Shown one piece after another: positions 1 to 9,402 of a stretch of DNA of 64,000 bases (within the stretch, counting starts at the first letter, position 1; the number at the start of each line of letters is the position of its first letter). Location of the stretch: assembly GCF_049056525.1 (NCBI RefSeq), contig NZ_JBHUPT010000002.1:186001-250000 (forward strand), read 5' to 3'. A model generated the notes under the pieces. It searched no databases. It was not told the DNA's origin and saw only the letters and a list, made by a program, of their open reading frames with translations. A program made the translations under genes and the position numbers. The stretch comes from Leisingera coralii (GTDB taxonomy: Bacteria; Pseudomonadota; Alphaproteobacteria; Rhodobacterales; Rhodobacteraceae).

Positions 1-841
1 CTTTGCCATGGTGTTCGGCGGATACCTTCTGGCCGGCGGCAAGATGGCGATCATTCTGAAGTCGCTGCCGTTTGAAATGATGATGATCGGCGGCGCTGCT
101 GTCGGGGCGTTCCTGATTGCCAACGACATGGGCGGCGTCAAGCACACGCTCAAGGACGTCGGCAAGGTGTTCAAGGGCCCAAAGTGGAAGCCTGATGACT
201 ACCGCGATCTCCTCTGTCTGCTGTTCGCGCTGATCCGGATCGCCCGGGCCAATCCGGTTGAGGTGGAACAGCATATCGAAGACCCGGAAAACTCCTCGGT
301 ATTCAACAAATACCCCAAGATCCTGGGCGACAAGGAAGCGGTGAACCTGATCTGCGACACCATGCGCTCGGCGTCGATGAACTATGACGACCCGCATCAG
401 GTCGAAGAAGTGCTGGAAAAGCGGATGGAGGCCAACCTGCATCATGCGCTGCACTCCAGCCATGCGCTGCAGACCATGGCGGACGGCCTGCCCGCCCTTG
501 GGATCGTCGCGGCGGTTCTGGGCGTTATCAAGACCATGGGCTCAATCGATCAGCCGCCCGAGGTTCTGGGCAAGCTGATCGGCGGCGCCCTGGTGGGGAC
601 CTTCCTCGGCGTGTTTCTGTCCTATGGCCTGGTTGCGCCCTTTGCGGGCAAGGTGAAGGCTGTGGTTGAGGAAGATGCCCACTTCTACCAGCTGATCCGC
701 GAGGTGCTGGTGGCCAACCTGCACAACCACGCCGCAGCGATCTGCATCGAAGTCGGCCGCCAGAACACCCCGTCGCATTTCCGCCCCGGCTTCTCGGAGC
801 TGGAAGAAGCCCTCAAATCGGTGAAACAGGACGCAGCATGA
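1..841 (+). CDS. motA: Flagellar motor stator protein MotA (5' end outside window)
   Basis: MotA forms, with MotB, the inner-membrane proton channel that drives flagellar rotation. The reading frame is open to the left edge of the window (Phe-Ala before the first Met at base 8), and MotA proteins normally carry about a dozen more N-terminal residues, so the true start lies outside. Visible features are membrane helices near the N-terminus (MVFGGYLLAGG), a large charged cytoplasmic loop, and the late pair of helices around ADGLPALGIVAAVLG and GGALVGTFLGVFLSYG, which includes the conserved proline region of the stator. It overlaps the next gene by four bases (ATGA), indicating translational coupling. 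Confidence 0.95.
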   Translation, partial: FAMVFGGYLLAGGKMAIILKSLPFEMMMIGGAAVGAFLIANDMGGVKHTLKDVGKVFKGPKWKPDDYRDLLCLLFALIRIARANPVEVEQHIEDPENSSVFNKYPKILGDKEAVNLICDTMRSASMNYDDPHQVEEVLEKRMEANLHHALHSSHALQTMADGLPALGIVAAVLGVIKTMGSIDQPPEVLGKLIGGALVGTFLGVFLSYGLVAPFAGKVKAVVEEDAHFYQLIREVLVANLHNHAAAICIEVGRQNTPSHFRPGFSELEEALKSVKQDAA

Positions 842-3288
842 TCTGGCGAGCACTTGCCACGGCGGCCGTTGTCCTGACGGCCGGCACTGTCCAGGCACAG
901 ACGATTGTGACCCGCTCGGGCGAGCACAAGGGGTTCACGCGCCTGGTGATGCGCCTGCCGGATGGCGCGGACTGGTCGCTGACTCAAAGCGGCACTACGG
1001 CGACGGTCAACATTGACGCGCCTGAGGTGGTTTTTGATACCTCCAGGGTCTTCAACCTGATTCCCCGCACCCGGCTGCAATCATTGGGGCAGAACAGCCC
1101 CGGCCAGCCGCTGCGGCTGCAGCTGGGCTGCGAGTGCACGGTCACCTCCTACGTGCAGGAAGATGGCTACCTGGTGGTTGATATCCGCGATGGCGGGAAA
1201 CCGGCGCCGCAGCCTCAGTATTCCTCGGCAGGCAGCATCCTTCCGGTTACCACACCCGCTGCTGGCGGCGGTTACCGGTTCAGTTTCTCCCAGTCGGCCG
1301 CGGCGGATGCGCGGATGGCGCTGGCCGCGGCCGTTGCGGGGCGGTCTGATCCAGCGCGCTCAGTCCGGCCTCAAGAGACCCTCAAGGCGCCGGATCCGGC
1401 AACTGCACCTGCCGTGGAGGAAGAAAAGGCGGCAGAGGATATCGTTTTGCCGCTGGATGGAAGCAGATCCCCCGAGGCCGCGGAAGGCGTTGCCGAAGGC
1501 GCGCTTCCGGGGCTGCCGGATGCTGGAATGCTGCTCAATATGGAGGAGACTGAACGCGCGGCCGTGGTCAGGGAATCCGAGCAGCGGTTGCTGCAGCAGA
1601 TCGGCCGGGCGGCCAACCAGGGTCTGGTGAGCGTGGCAGCGGACGGGCTGCCAGACGCGAATCCGGTGGCAGGGCTGGATCCTCTAGGGCGTTCGGACAG
1701 GCCCTTGAATCCGCTCGACCATATGTCCGTCACCTCTGCAATTGACCGTGAAACCGGACTGATGGCGGCTCTCAGCGATGGCAGTAGCGAAGCATCGCAT
1801 TGTTTGCCTGACAGGGATGTGGCGATCCGTTTCTGGGGTAACGAAAGCCCGTTTTCCGATCAGATCGGGCCATTGCGCAGCGCGCTGGTCCGGGAATTCG
1901 ACGACATCAGCCCGGCGGGCGTTTATGCGCTGGCGCGGATATATCTTTATTTCGGCTTTGGTGCGGAAGCCCGCTCCATGCTGGCAATCCTGCCGGCCTC
2001 GGAGCAGGGCAGCCCGGATGCGGCCTTGCTGAAGGCGATGGCGCTGCTGATGGATGGTGCGGCCTTACCGCCCTCCCACCCGTTGTCCGGGCAGCAGGGG
2101 TGCGAAGGCAACAGCGCTCTCTGGGGAGTTCTGGCTGACGGCGCAGTCAAGAAAAATGCCAATAGCGACGCCATACAGCAGGCGTTTTCCAAGCTGCCGA
2201 CGCATCTGCGGGTGCACCTGGGACCGCGGGTCAGCAAGATGTTTGCCGAAGCCGGGGAGCACCATGTCGCGGAAGCGGTGCTTAGGGCGGTGGACCGGAC
2301 CGGAATTGCGGAAGTGCCGGAAATCAACCTGGCTGAGGCGGCGATCGCGGAACTGGAGGGCGATACCGAGAAGGTGGCCGAAGAGCTGACCAGCGAAGTT
2401 GCGGAGCGTACGGGCAATGCACCGGCCGCGCTGATCGATCTGGTTGCCCTCAGCGTCAAGGAGCGCAAGGCGCTGTCGCCGGATGTGCCGGACCTGATTG
2501 CTTCCTACGAGCTGGAAAACCGGGACACGGAGCTTGGTGCCGAACTGCGCAAAGCCCAAGTATCCTCGCTGGCGCTGATGGGGCAGTTCCAGGACGCGTT
2601 TCAGGAACTCAAGGGGCTGACGGAGCATGATGGGCCCGGCGCCAGGGCCGCAGCGCTGGAGCCGCTGATGCTGCTGCTGGCGGAACGCGCGGACGATGTG
2701 ACCTTCCTGCAGTACGGGCTGGTCTTTGCCGGGCAGGCCACGGCAGCTGAGGCAGCCCCGGTCGCTGCGCCAGTGGCCCGCCGGCTGCTGGATCTCGGTT
2801 TTGCGGACCAGGCACAGGAGCTGCTCAACAAGCTATCCCTGGCGCCGGAGGATGAAACCCGCCGCCTGATGATGGCCGAAGCCGCGCTGGCGCTGGATAA
2901 ACCGCACCGGGCGCTGGTTGAGCTGATGGGCCTGGATGGGTCCAGGGCCAACCGCCTGCGCGCCGAGGCTCTGTGGCGCAATGGTGAATATGCCCGCGCC
3001 GGGGAGTACCTGCTGGCCGAGGACGAAAAAGATGCAGCGGCCCGCGGGTTCTGGCACTCCGAGAACTTGGGGGCGATCGAGGAAATCGAACCTGAGGAGG
3101 GTGCGCAATTCGGCACTGTCGCCTCTGTCACCACCAAAATCGGCGAAACCGCCCAGGATCCGGACAGCCTGCCGCCGCTGGCATATGCGCGGGCCCTGGT
3201 GGAGAGCAGCGAGGGGACACGGGGCGGTATCGCCGACTTGCTGAACCAGGTTGGCACGGCTTTGACTACACCCGGCGAAGATGAGTGA
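838..3288 (+). CDS. Secreted alpha-helical repeat protein of unknown function in the motA-flhA operon
   Basis: An 816-residue protein with a clear Sec signal peptide (MIWRALATAAVVLTAG..., cleavage near AQA/Q, about residue 21). Residues 22-130 look beta-rich and resemble an AMIN-like fold (phrases such as FTRLVMRLPDG and YLVVDIRDGG). After an Ala/Pro/Glu-rich linker, residues 300-816 are Ala/Leu/Glu-rich and consistent with stacked TPR-like helices. I do not recognise a named family. Its start overlaps motA by four bases and it ends 25 bases before a strong terminator, so it is cotranscribed with motA. A periplasmic motility role, for instance with the stator, is inference from this position only. 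Confidence 0.85.
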   Translation: MIWRALATAAVVLTAGTVQAQTIVTRSGEHKGFTRLVMRLPDGADWSLTQSGTTATVNIDAPEVVFDTSRVFNLIPRTRLQSLGQNSPGQPLRLQLGCECTVTSYVQEDGYLVVDIRDGGKPAPQPQYSSAGSILPVTTPAAGGGYRFSFSQSAAADARMALAAAVAGRSDPARSVRPQETLKAPDPATAPAVEEEKAAEDIVLPLDGSRSPEAAEGVAEGALPGLPDAGMLLNMEETERAAVVRESEQRLLQQIGRAANQGLVSVAADGLPDANPVAGLDPLGRSDRPLNPLDHMSVTSAIDRETGLMAALSDGSSEASHCLPDRDVAIRFWGNESPFSDQIGPLRSALVREFDDISPAGVYALARIYLYFGFGAEARSMLAILPASEQGSPDAALLKAMALLMDGAALPPSHPLSGQQGCEGNSALWGVLADGAVKKNANSDAIQQAFSKLPTHLRVHLGPRVSKMFAEAGEHHVAEAVLRAVDRTGIAEVPEINLAEAAIAELEGDTEKVAEELTSEVAERTGNAPAALIDLVALSVKERKALSPDVPDLIASYELENRDTELGAELRKAQVSSLALMGQFQDAFQELKGLTEHDGPGARAAALEPLMLLLAERADDVTFLQYGLVFAGQATAAEAAPVAAPVARRLLDLGFADQAQELLNKLSLAPEDETRRLMMAEAALALDKPHRALVELMGLDGSRANRLRAEALWRNGEYARAGEYLLAEDEKDAAARGFWHSENLGAIEEIEPEEGAQFGTVASVTTKIGETAQDPDSLPPLAYARALVESSEGTRGGIADLLNQVGTALTTPGEDE

Positions 3289-3338
3289 TCCGGGTGCCGG
3301 ATCACTGCATTCAGGCCGCCCCGTCCGGGCGGCTTTTG
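3285..3338 (+). terminator. Tandem hairpins and rho-independent terminator after the motA operon
   Basis: Two hairpins follow one another. A perfect 9-base stem (GTGATCCGG / CCGGATCAC, 3285-3305) contains the stop codon of the preceding gene. A second stem (GCCGCCC / GGGCGGC, 3315-3333) is followed by TTTT, the usual shape of an intrinsic terminator. Confidence 0.8.
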
Positions 3339-3725
3339 CATTTGGCTGATAACACTTTGTCAACTGGCTGCCGCTAACGTGAGGACCGGGTGAATCCTGA
3401 TCTGGAACGGGCAGAATGCCGGAAAACTATTCAAAACTTTGCCTGCAAGGGCTGAGTCCGCACGCAACACGCGCGGCGCGAGGGGCTTTGGCGCTTGCCA
3501 GTGCCTTTCCGACTTTCTTCTTCACAGACTTTTTCCGCGGTTTTGTGCCGTCAGCTGCTGCCGCGGTGCCAGCAGGCCTGCTCCGGGCAGTTGCCTGGCG
3601 GGAAACCGGGCGGCTGCGGTGCTTGCCATCCCGCCAGCAGCTGAATGGCTTGGACTGCCATGCCCCAGCTCTCGGTCAGATGCTCAACCAATTGAATATT
3701 TGCAATAATAAATGGGGCCAGAACC
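3339..3725. other. Intergenic region upstream of flhA
   Basis: 387 bases without a convincing gene. A forward ORF from 3416 overlaps the flhA start in another frame and has no recognisable protein character. The last 50 bases before flhA are AT-rich (around TTGAATATTTGCAATAATAA) and probably hold the flhA promoter and ribosome-binding region. No clear CtrA, sigma-54 or sigma-28 consensus was found. Confidence 0.5.
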
Positions 3726-5819
3726 GTGCCTAAGCTGACGACGGAACAACTCTTCAGCCCTACTGTCCTGCTGGCGCTGGCGCTGATGGCGATCATCGTG
3801 ATGATGATCCTTCCCATGCCGGCCTGGGTGCTGGACGTCGGGCTGGCAGCCTCCTTTGCGCTTGCCATCCTGATCTTCACCATCACCCTGTTCATTGAAA
3901 GACCGCTGGATTTCTCCTCCTTCCCGACGGTTCTGCTGGCGTCGCTGATGCTGCGCCTGTCGCTGAACGTCTCCTCCACCAAGCTGATCATCGGCCAGGG
4001 CCATTCCGGCACCGATGCGGCCGGCAATGTGATCGAAGGCTTCGCCCAGTTCGTCATGGGCGGCAGCGTATTCCTCGGCCTGGTGGTGTTCGGGGTGCTC
4101 TTGATCGTCAACTTCATGGTGATCACCAAGGGTGCGGCGCGGATGGCCGAAGTGGGTGCCCGCTTTGCCCTGGACGGGATGCCGGGCAAGCAGCTGGCGA
4201 TTGACGCGGATATGTCCGCGGGTGCCATCGACCACCAGACCGCCAAGGAACGCCGTGAGCGCGAGCAGCAGGAAACAACTTTCTTCGGTTCGCTGGACGG
4301 TGCCTCGAAATTCGTAAAGGGCGACGCCATCGCCGGCCTGCTGATCACCCTGCTGAACCTGGTGATGGGGCTGATCATGGGCGTTCTGGTCCATGGCATG
4401 CCGGTCGGCAGCGCGTTTGAGACCTATGCCATTCTGACGGTTGGCGATGGCCTGGTGTCGCAGATCCCCTCGGTGATCATTTCCATCGCAGCGGCGCTGC
4501 TGCTGGCCCGCGGCGGCACCACCGGCGCCACCGATACCGCCCTGTTTGACCAGTTCGGCCGCCACCCCGCCGCGCTGACCACTGTCGCCGTGCTGATGGT
4601 GCTGTTTGCGCTGGTTCCGGGCCTGCCGTTTCTGCCTTTCGTTATCGGCGGCGGAGTTCTGGGCTACACCGCCTTCCGGATGGCCAAGAAGAAGAAGGAC
4701 GACGAGGAAGCCGAGATAGAGGGGAAGATCGAGGAAGCGTCTGATCCGTCCGCCTCGCGGCCGCTTGGCGACATTCTGGATCTCGACGATCTGCATCTGG
4801 AGTTTGCGCCCGACCTGGTCAGCATGGTGCTGGATGCCGGCACCGGCCTGGACGCGCGGATCGCAAACATGCGGTCCCACATCGCAACGACATTTGGCCT
4901 GATCCTGCCGGAGATCCGGCTGACCGACCAGCACGATCTGGAGCGGGGCACCTATGTGATCAAGGTGCAAGGCGTCGAACAGGTCCGCGGCACTCTGCAT
5001 CCCGATATGGTTCTGGCGCTGATGCCCGACAACCATGATGCGCTGCCCCCTGGCACAGATGTGACCGAGCCGGTCTATGGCGCCCCGGCGCGCTGGATTT
5101 CTGCCAAGGCACAGGAGCAGGCGGCGCTGGCCGGCGCCACTGTGGTCACGCCGCCGGAAATTCTGGCAACCCACCTTCTGGAAATCATCAAGCAGAACTT
5201 CAGCCGCCTGCTGACGCTCAAATCCCTGCGCCGCCTGCTTGATGAAATGACGCAGCTGTCCGACAGCTTCCGCGCCGAGGCAAACCGCAAGCTGCTGGAT
5301 GCGCTGGTGCCGGACAAGGTGCCGATGGACACGCTGCATGCGGTCCTGCGGCTGCTGCTGGAGGAGCGGGTGTCCATCCGCAACATGCCTTTGATCCTGG
5401 AATCGATTGCCGAGGCGCGCACGCACACCTCGCAACCTGAGCTGATCTGCGAGCATGTGCGCCAGCGCCTGGGTTTCCAGCTGGTAGCCGAGATGAAACG
5501 AGAGGATGGCACCATTCCGCTGATCCAGCTGGCGCCGGAATGGGAAGACAAGTTCTCGACCTATCAAGTTGATGCGCAGGGGGCCGGGCTGGACATCGCG
5601 CTGCCGCCGGATCTGTTCAACCGTCTGGCCGACGGGCTGAGCGACAAGCTTTCGACAATCACCGATCAGGGCGTGTTCGCCGCGGTGGTGACCTCGACCC
5701 GCCGCCGCCGCTATCTGAGAACGATACTGAAATCCCGCGGCATCACCAATCCGGTGCTGTCCTTCGAGGAAATCGGTCTCGAGGCTCGGCCTGCCCTTGT
5801 TGGCATGGTGCAGGCATGA
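3726..5819 (+). CDS. flhA: Flagellar export apparatus protein FlhA
   Basis: FlhA is the large export-gate subunit of the flagellar type III secretion system. At 697 residues it matches the family. The N-terminal 310 residues carry about eight hydrophobic helices. The FHIPEP-family signature is visible as DGMPGKQLAIDAD at residues 150-162. An acidic/lysine-rich linker (KKKKDDEEAEIEGK) leads to the cytoplasmic domain that docks chaperone-substrate complexes. The start is GTG at 3726; no in-frame ATG fits better. It overlaps fliR by four bases (ATGA), opening the flhA-fliR-flhB operon. Confidence 0.97.
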   Translation: MPKLTTEQLFSPTVLLALALMAIIVMMILPMPAWVLDVGLAASFALAILIFTITLFIERPLDFSSFPTVLLASLMLRLSLNVSSTKLIIGQGHSGTDAAGNVIEGFAQFVMGGSVFLGLVVFGVLLIVNFMVITKGAARMAEVGARFALDGMPGKQLAIDADMSAGAIDHQTAKERREREQQETTFFGSLDGASKFVKGDAIAGLLITLLNLVMGLIMGVLVHGMPVGSAFETYAILTVGDGLVSQIPSVIISIAAALLLARGGTTGATDTALFDQFGRHPAALTTVAVLMVLFALVPGLPFLPFVIGGGVLGYTAFRMAKKKKDDEEAEIEGKIEEASDPSASRPLGDILDLDDLHLEFAPDLVSMVLDAGTGLDARIANMRSHIATTFGLILPEIRLTDQHDLERGTYVIKVQGVEQVRGTLHPDMVLALMPDNHDALPPGTDVTEPVYGAPARWISAKAQEQAALAGATVVTPPEILATHLLEIIKQNFSRLLTLKSLRRLLDEMTQLSDSFRAEANRKLLDALVPDKVPMDTLHAVLRLLLEERVSIRNMPLILESIAEARTHTSQPELICEHVRQRLGFQLVAEMKREDGTIPLIQLAPEWEDKFSTYQVDAQGAGLDIALPPDLFNRLADGLSDKLSTITDQGVFAAVVTSTRRRRYLRTILKSRGITNPVLSFEEIGLEARPALVGMVQA

Positions 5820-6595
5820 ACCTGGACTTTCTGCCGCCAGAGCTTGTTTTGATGCTGGGGGCAGGGTTCTGGCACGCCGCGATCGTATTCCTGAGAGTGG
5901 CAGCGATGGTGTCGGTGCTGCCTGCAATGGGGGAGCTTTATGTTCCCGCGCGGGTTAAGCTGGCGGTCGCCGCTGCCTTTACATTCGTCGTGGCACCGGC
6001 GCTGCCTGCATTTCCCGAACCGGACAATGTGCTGGCCTACGCCCGCTTTGCGGTGACCGAAGCCATCATCGGCCTGGCCTTGGGCATTGGTGTCCGGATC
6101 TTCGTGCTGGCACTGCAGACGGCAGGCACAATGGCGGCGCAAGCCACGTCGCTGTCGCAGGTGCTGGGCGGCATCGGGGCGGAGCCGATGCCCGCCCTTG
6201 GCGCTGTTCTGATGATCTCCGGCGTGACCCTTGCCACGATGATGGGGCTGCATGTGCGGGTGGCGGAACTGCTGATCGGCTCTTACCAGATGTTTCCCGC
6301 GGGCCAGTTTCCGGCTGCTTCAGGGCTTTCGGAATGGGGTGTCTTCCGGGTGTCGCAGAGCTTTTCGCTGGCGTTCACGCTGGCAGCGCCCTTTGTGATT
6401 ACCGCAGTGATCTACAACCTCACCCTTGGGGTGATCAACCGCGCGATGCCGCAGCTTATGGTGGCTATGGTCGGTGCGCCGGTGATCACCCTGATGGGGC
6501 TGTTCATCCTGATGGTCGGCAGCCCGGTGATCCTGGATGTCTGGTCCCGGGCCTTGATGACATTCTTTGCAGATCCAGGGGGCGGCATGCCATGA
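5816..6595 (+). CDS. fliR: Flagellar export apparatus protein FliR
   Basis: FliR is an integral-membrane component of the export gate that assembles with FliP and FliQ. The 259-residue product has about six hydrophobic segments spread over its length (for example LAVAAAFTFVVAPALPAF and VITLMGLFILMVGSPVIL), matching the family's usual size and topology. It overlaps flhA by four bases and flhB by four bases, so the three export genes are translationally coupled. FliQ, its partner, is encoded on the opposite strand at 11336-11608; FliP is not in the window. Confidence 0.95.
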   Translation: MNLDFLPPELVLMLGAGFWHAAIVFLRVAAMVSVLPAMGELYVPARVKLAVAAAFTFVVAPALPAFPEPDNVLAYARFAVTEAIIGLALGIGVRIFVLALQTAGTMAAQATSLSQVLGGIGAEPMPALGAVLMISGVTLATMMGLHVRVAELLIGSYQMFPAGQFPAASGLSEWGVFRVSQSFSLAFTLAAPFVITAVIYNLTLGVINRAMPQLMVAMVGAPVITLMGLFILMVGSPVILDVWSRALMTFFADPGGGMP

Positions 6596-7680
6596 GCGGC
6601 CAGGACGACGACTCAGACAAGTCATTCGAGCCAACGGAACAGAAGCTCCGCAAGGCCCGGGAAAAAGGCGAAGTTGCCAAATCCACCGACCTGTCGGTGG
6701 CAGCAGCCTATCTGGGTTTGATCATTGCCTTCTACGCGGCGGGCAGCAGCAGCATCGAAGGGATCGGCACCGCACTGATGGCCTACCTTGACCAGCCGGA
6801 CCGGCTGGCGCCGCTGTTTTTCGAAGGCTCCGCCGCGGCGCCTGTGGGCGGGTTCATCGGCAGCGCGTTCCGGCCGGTGCTGCCGTGGTTTCTGGTGCCC
6901 TTTGTACTTGTGCTGCTGTCGATTGTCGGCCAGCGCGCGCTGGTGTTTGCGCCCAGCAAGCTGGAGCCGAAGCTGTCGCGCATCTCGATAGTCTCCAATG
7001 CCAAGAACAAACTTGGCCGGTCCGGCCTGTTTGAGTTTCTGAAGAGCTTTCTGAAATTGGTGCTCTATTCGGTATGCCTGGGCGTTTATCTGTCCCACCG
7101 GCTGCCCGAGATGATTGCCTCTTCCGGCACTGGCCCGCAATCGGTGGTTATGATGCTGGCGCAGCTGTCGATGGAGTTCTTGTTCCTGGCGCTCATCATC
7201 GCGCTGGCAATCGGGATCGTCGACGCCGCCTTCCAGCACGCCGAGCACCGCCGCAAGAACATGATGTCGCGCAAGGAAATCCAGGACGAGATGAAGGAAG
7301 CCGAGGGCGACCCGCATATGAAGGGCCAGCGGCGCCAGCGCGGTCAGCAGATCGCGATGGGGCAGATGCTGGCCGATGTGCCCAAGGCGGATGTGGTGAT
7401 CGTCAACCCGACCCACTATGCGGTTGCCCTGCAGTGGAGCCGCGAGCCGGGTGCTGCGCCGGTCTGTGTTGCCAAGGGTGTCGATGAAATTGCCGCGGCG
7501 ATCCGGCGGGTTGCCAATGAAAACGCGATTCCGATCCACAGCGATCCGCCGACCGCACGGGCGCTGCACGCGGCGATCGAGATCGGGGATGAAATTCTGG
7601 AAGAGCATTATGCGCCGGTAGCTGCGGCAATCCGCTTTGCCGAGGAGATGCGCCAGCGTGCCAAGGGGAAGGTTACATGA
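6592..7680 (+). CDS. flhB: Flagellar export switch protein FlhB
   Basis: FlhB sets export specificity, switching from rod/hook to filament substrates after self-cleavage. The start at 6592 (MSGQDDDSDK) gives 362 residues and an ATGA overlap with fliR; the frame is open further upstream inside fliR, but that extension is not FlhB-like. Residues 13-32 hold the typical FEPTEQKLRKAREKGEVAKS motif. Four hydrophobic helices follow, then the cleavage motif N272-P273-T274-H275. The C-terminal domain is complete. FliK, which triggers the switch, is encoded about 10 kb downstream. Confidence 0.97.
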   Translation: MSGQDDDSDKSFEPTEQKLRKAREKGEVAKSTDLSVAAAYLGLIIAFYAAGSSSIEGIGTALMAYLDQPDRLAPLFFEGSAAAPVGGFIGSAFRPVLPWFLVPFVLVLLSIVGQRALVFAPSKLEPKLSRISIVSNAKNKLGRSGLFEFLKSFLKLVLYSVCLGVYLSHRLPEMIASSGTGPQSVVMMLAQLSMEFLFLALIIALAIGIVDAAFQHAEHRRKNMMSRKEIQDEMKEAEGDPHMKGQRRQRGQQIAMGQMLADVPKADVVIVNPTHYAVALQWSREPGAAPVCVAKGVDEIAAAIRRVANENAIPIHSDPPTARALHAAIEIGDEILEEHYAPVAAAIRFAEEMRQRAKGKVT

Positions 7681-8075
7681 AGCAGAAAATGCTGGATCAG
7701 ATGGCAGCGGTGACCGCTGCGCAATACATGCAGGAGCATGCCAGAATTCAGCCCGTGCTGGCCCGGGAGGCTCAGCTGCGCGGACAGCTGGCCAAGCTGA
7801 ACGATCAGGTGCAGGCCGCGCGCGAGCATGCTGATGGCGATCACGCGATGAAGGCTTTGGGGGCCGATCTGTTGTGGCAGGGCTGGCATACGCGCACCCG
7901 GCGGCAGCTGAACCAGGAACTGGCCAAGGCCACTGCGCAAAAACTGCGGAGCATGGATCAGCTGCGCAAGGCCTTCGGGCGCAAACATGCGGTTGAAACG
8001 ATGGCCGCTGCCGAACGCAAACGGCACAAGGCCGAGAAGGCCAAGGCCCTGATGGCCCGGCTGCTGGAGGGCTGA
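7677..8075 (+). CDS. Small coiled-coil protein following flhB, FliJ-like candidate
   Basis: A 132-residue, charged, almost wholly helical protein (Ala, Gln, Lys, Glu and Arg dominate) that overlaps flhB by four bases and ends the operon. I see no signal peptide or membrane segment. Its length, heptad-like pattern and basic C-terminus (ERKRHKAEKAKALMARLLEG) resemble FliJ, the stalk of the FliH-FliI-FliJ export ATPase, and no other FliJ gene is seen in the window. That assignment is inference from size and place; sequence similarity to FliJ itself is not obvious. Confidence 0.7.
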   Translation: MKQKMLDQMAAVTAAQYMQEHARIQPVLAREAQLRGQLAKLNDQVQAAREHADGDHAMKALGADLLWQGWHTRTRRQLNQELAKATAQKLRSMDQLRKAFGRKHAVETMAAAERKRHKAEKAKALMARLLEG

Positions 8076-8101
8076 GCTCTCCGGGCACTCCTTGGCAAAG
8101 G

Positions 8102-8139
8102 AAAACGGCCGGCCTCCAGGGGCCGGCCGTTTTGTGTTT
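8102..8139. terminator. Bidirectional terminator between convergent flagellar operons
   Basis: A strong stem (AAACGGCCGGCC paired with GGCCGGCCGTTTT, loop about TCCAGG) ending in a T-run on both strands. It separates the forward flhA operon from the reverse fliL operon. Confidence 0.85.
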
Positions 8140-8155
8140 GAACTGCCTTGCCGGG

Positions 8156-8653
8156 TCAGACGTCCTGCCGGGAAATCTCCATAATCAAAACATCATAAAC
8201 GCCTTTGCCGACATATTTCCGCGCCGCCTCCCGCAGCGCCGTGCGCAGCGGATCAAGCACATCTGACCGGGTGAAAGCGCCGCGGAAGCCGCCCATGTTG
8301 GCGTGGTCGAAGAGGACCTGAAGGAACACATCGCGCAGCTTTGGCTCCAAGGCACGGATTTTCTCGCCGATACCTTGCTTGGCCTCCAGGCTCAGCGAAA
8401 GCACCACCAGCGACGTCAGTTGATCGCGCTCCACAACAGGCACCACGAACTGGTTGCTGATCTTGATGTATTCGCGCTGATTTTCTTCGCTATCTTCGGC
8501 GATTTCCTCTTCGGCTTCCTCAGCGGGCTTTGCGGCGCTGCCAGCCTCGGCAGCGTGCTTTTCTTCTGGCGCTGGCATCAGCATGATACCGGCACCGATA
8601 CCGCCTCCGGTTCCGAGGATCAGAAGGATGACTGGCAGGAGTTTCGACAGCAT
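8156..8653 (-). CDS. fliL: Flagellar basal body-associated protein FliL
   Basis: FliL is a single-pass inner-membrane protein at the basal body that surrounds and supports the stator. The 165-residue product has an N-terminal membrane helix (LLPVILLILGTGGGIGAG), an acidic Ala/Glu-rich linker, and a periplasmic domain with the family's typical end (RSDVLDPLRTALREAARKYV...). It is the last gene of the reverse flg/fli operon, with eight bases between it and flgH, and is followed by the bidirectional terminator. Confidence 0.92.
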   Translation of the reverse strand: MLSKLLPVILLILGTGGGIGAGIMLMPAPEEKHAAEAGSAAKPAEEAEEEIAEDSEENQREYIKISNQFVVPVVERDQLTSLVVLSLSLEAKQGIGEKIRALEPKLRDVFLQVLFDHANMGGFRGAFTRSDVLDPLRTALREAARKYVGKGVYDVLIMEISRQDV

Positions 8654-8661
8654 GGCAACCC

Positions 8662-9402
8662 TCAGAATGGCAGGACAGCGTCAAGCAGCTGCTGGCCGTA
8701 GCGCGGCTGCTGCACATCGGTGATCTGGCCGCGGCCACCATAGGACACGCGGGCCGAGGCGATCTTGTCGTAGGTGATTTCGTTCTGGCGGCTGATGTCC
8801 TGGGGCCGGACATAGCCGGTCACCAGCAGCTCGCGCAGTTCGAAATTCACCCGCAGCTCCTGGGTCCCGCTGATCGCCAGAACCCCATTAGGCAGCACAT
8901 CGACAACGGTGGCCGCCACCCGCAGCTCCAGTTTCTCGCTGCGCTTGACAGAACCTTTGCCGCCGGCCGCACTGGAGCTGCCCAGCTCCACCGCGTCTGC
9001 CGAGGTGGCGCCTTCCGGCAGTTTCCGGTCCAGCCGCTGCGGCAGGCCCAGAAGGTGCGGCATGTTCAGGCTTTCGGACCCCGACCGCGAACGCTGGGTG
9101 TCGTTGGAGATTTCCGCTTCTTCGTCGATTTCGATCACAACCGTCAGGATGTCGCCCCGCTTTATCGCGCGGCGGTCACCCAGCAGCGATTGCTGCGAGC
9201 CGCTCCACAGCGATGAGCCGTCAACGGTGCGCCGGGTCTGGGTCTGCGCGGGCAGGCCCTGATAGAGCATCGCGACATGCTCGGGCGTTTCATTGGCGGG
9301 AGTGAAGGTGGGCGGCTTGCCCAGGTGATCCATCCGGCCGCAGGCGCCCAGGAGGGCCAGCCCGAAAAGCAGCGGTTTGACGGGGGAAATTTTCATAGTC
9401 AT
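8662..9402 (-). CDS. flgH: Flagellar L-ring lipoprotein FlgH
   Basis: FlgH forms the outer-membrane L-ring around the flagellar rod. The 246-residue product begins with a lipoprotein signal whose lipobox LLGAC places the acylated cysteine at residue 21. Family phrases seen include SLWSG, KRGDILTVVIEIDEEAEISN and GYVRPQDIS. Its start codon overlaps the flgA stop (TGATG), so the two are translationally coupled. The start at base 9402 is two codons upstream of an alternative ATG, which would change little. Confidence 0.96.
   Translation of the reverse strand: MTMKISPVKPLLFGLALLGACGRMDHLGKPPTFTPANETPEHVAMLYQGLPAQTQTRRTVDGSSLWSGSQQSLLGDRRAIKRGDILTVVIEIDEEAEISNDTQRSRSGSESLNMPHLLGLPQRLDRKLPEGATSADAVELGSSSAAGGKGSVKRSEKLELRVAATVVDVLPNGVLAISGTQELRVNFELRELLVTGYVRPQDISRQNEITYDKIASARVSYGGRGQITDVQQPRYGQQLLDAVLPF

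Noticed and set aside
3416..3733. Forward ORF of 105 codons before flhA
   Set aside because: No recognisable features, and it overlaps the flhA start in another frame; composition looks non-coding.
3684..5927. 747-codon reverse ORF antisense to flhA
   Set aside because: High-GC antisense shadow rich in His/Gln/Arg; flhA on the other strand is unambiguous.
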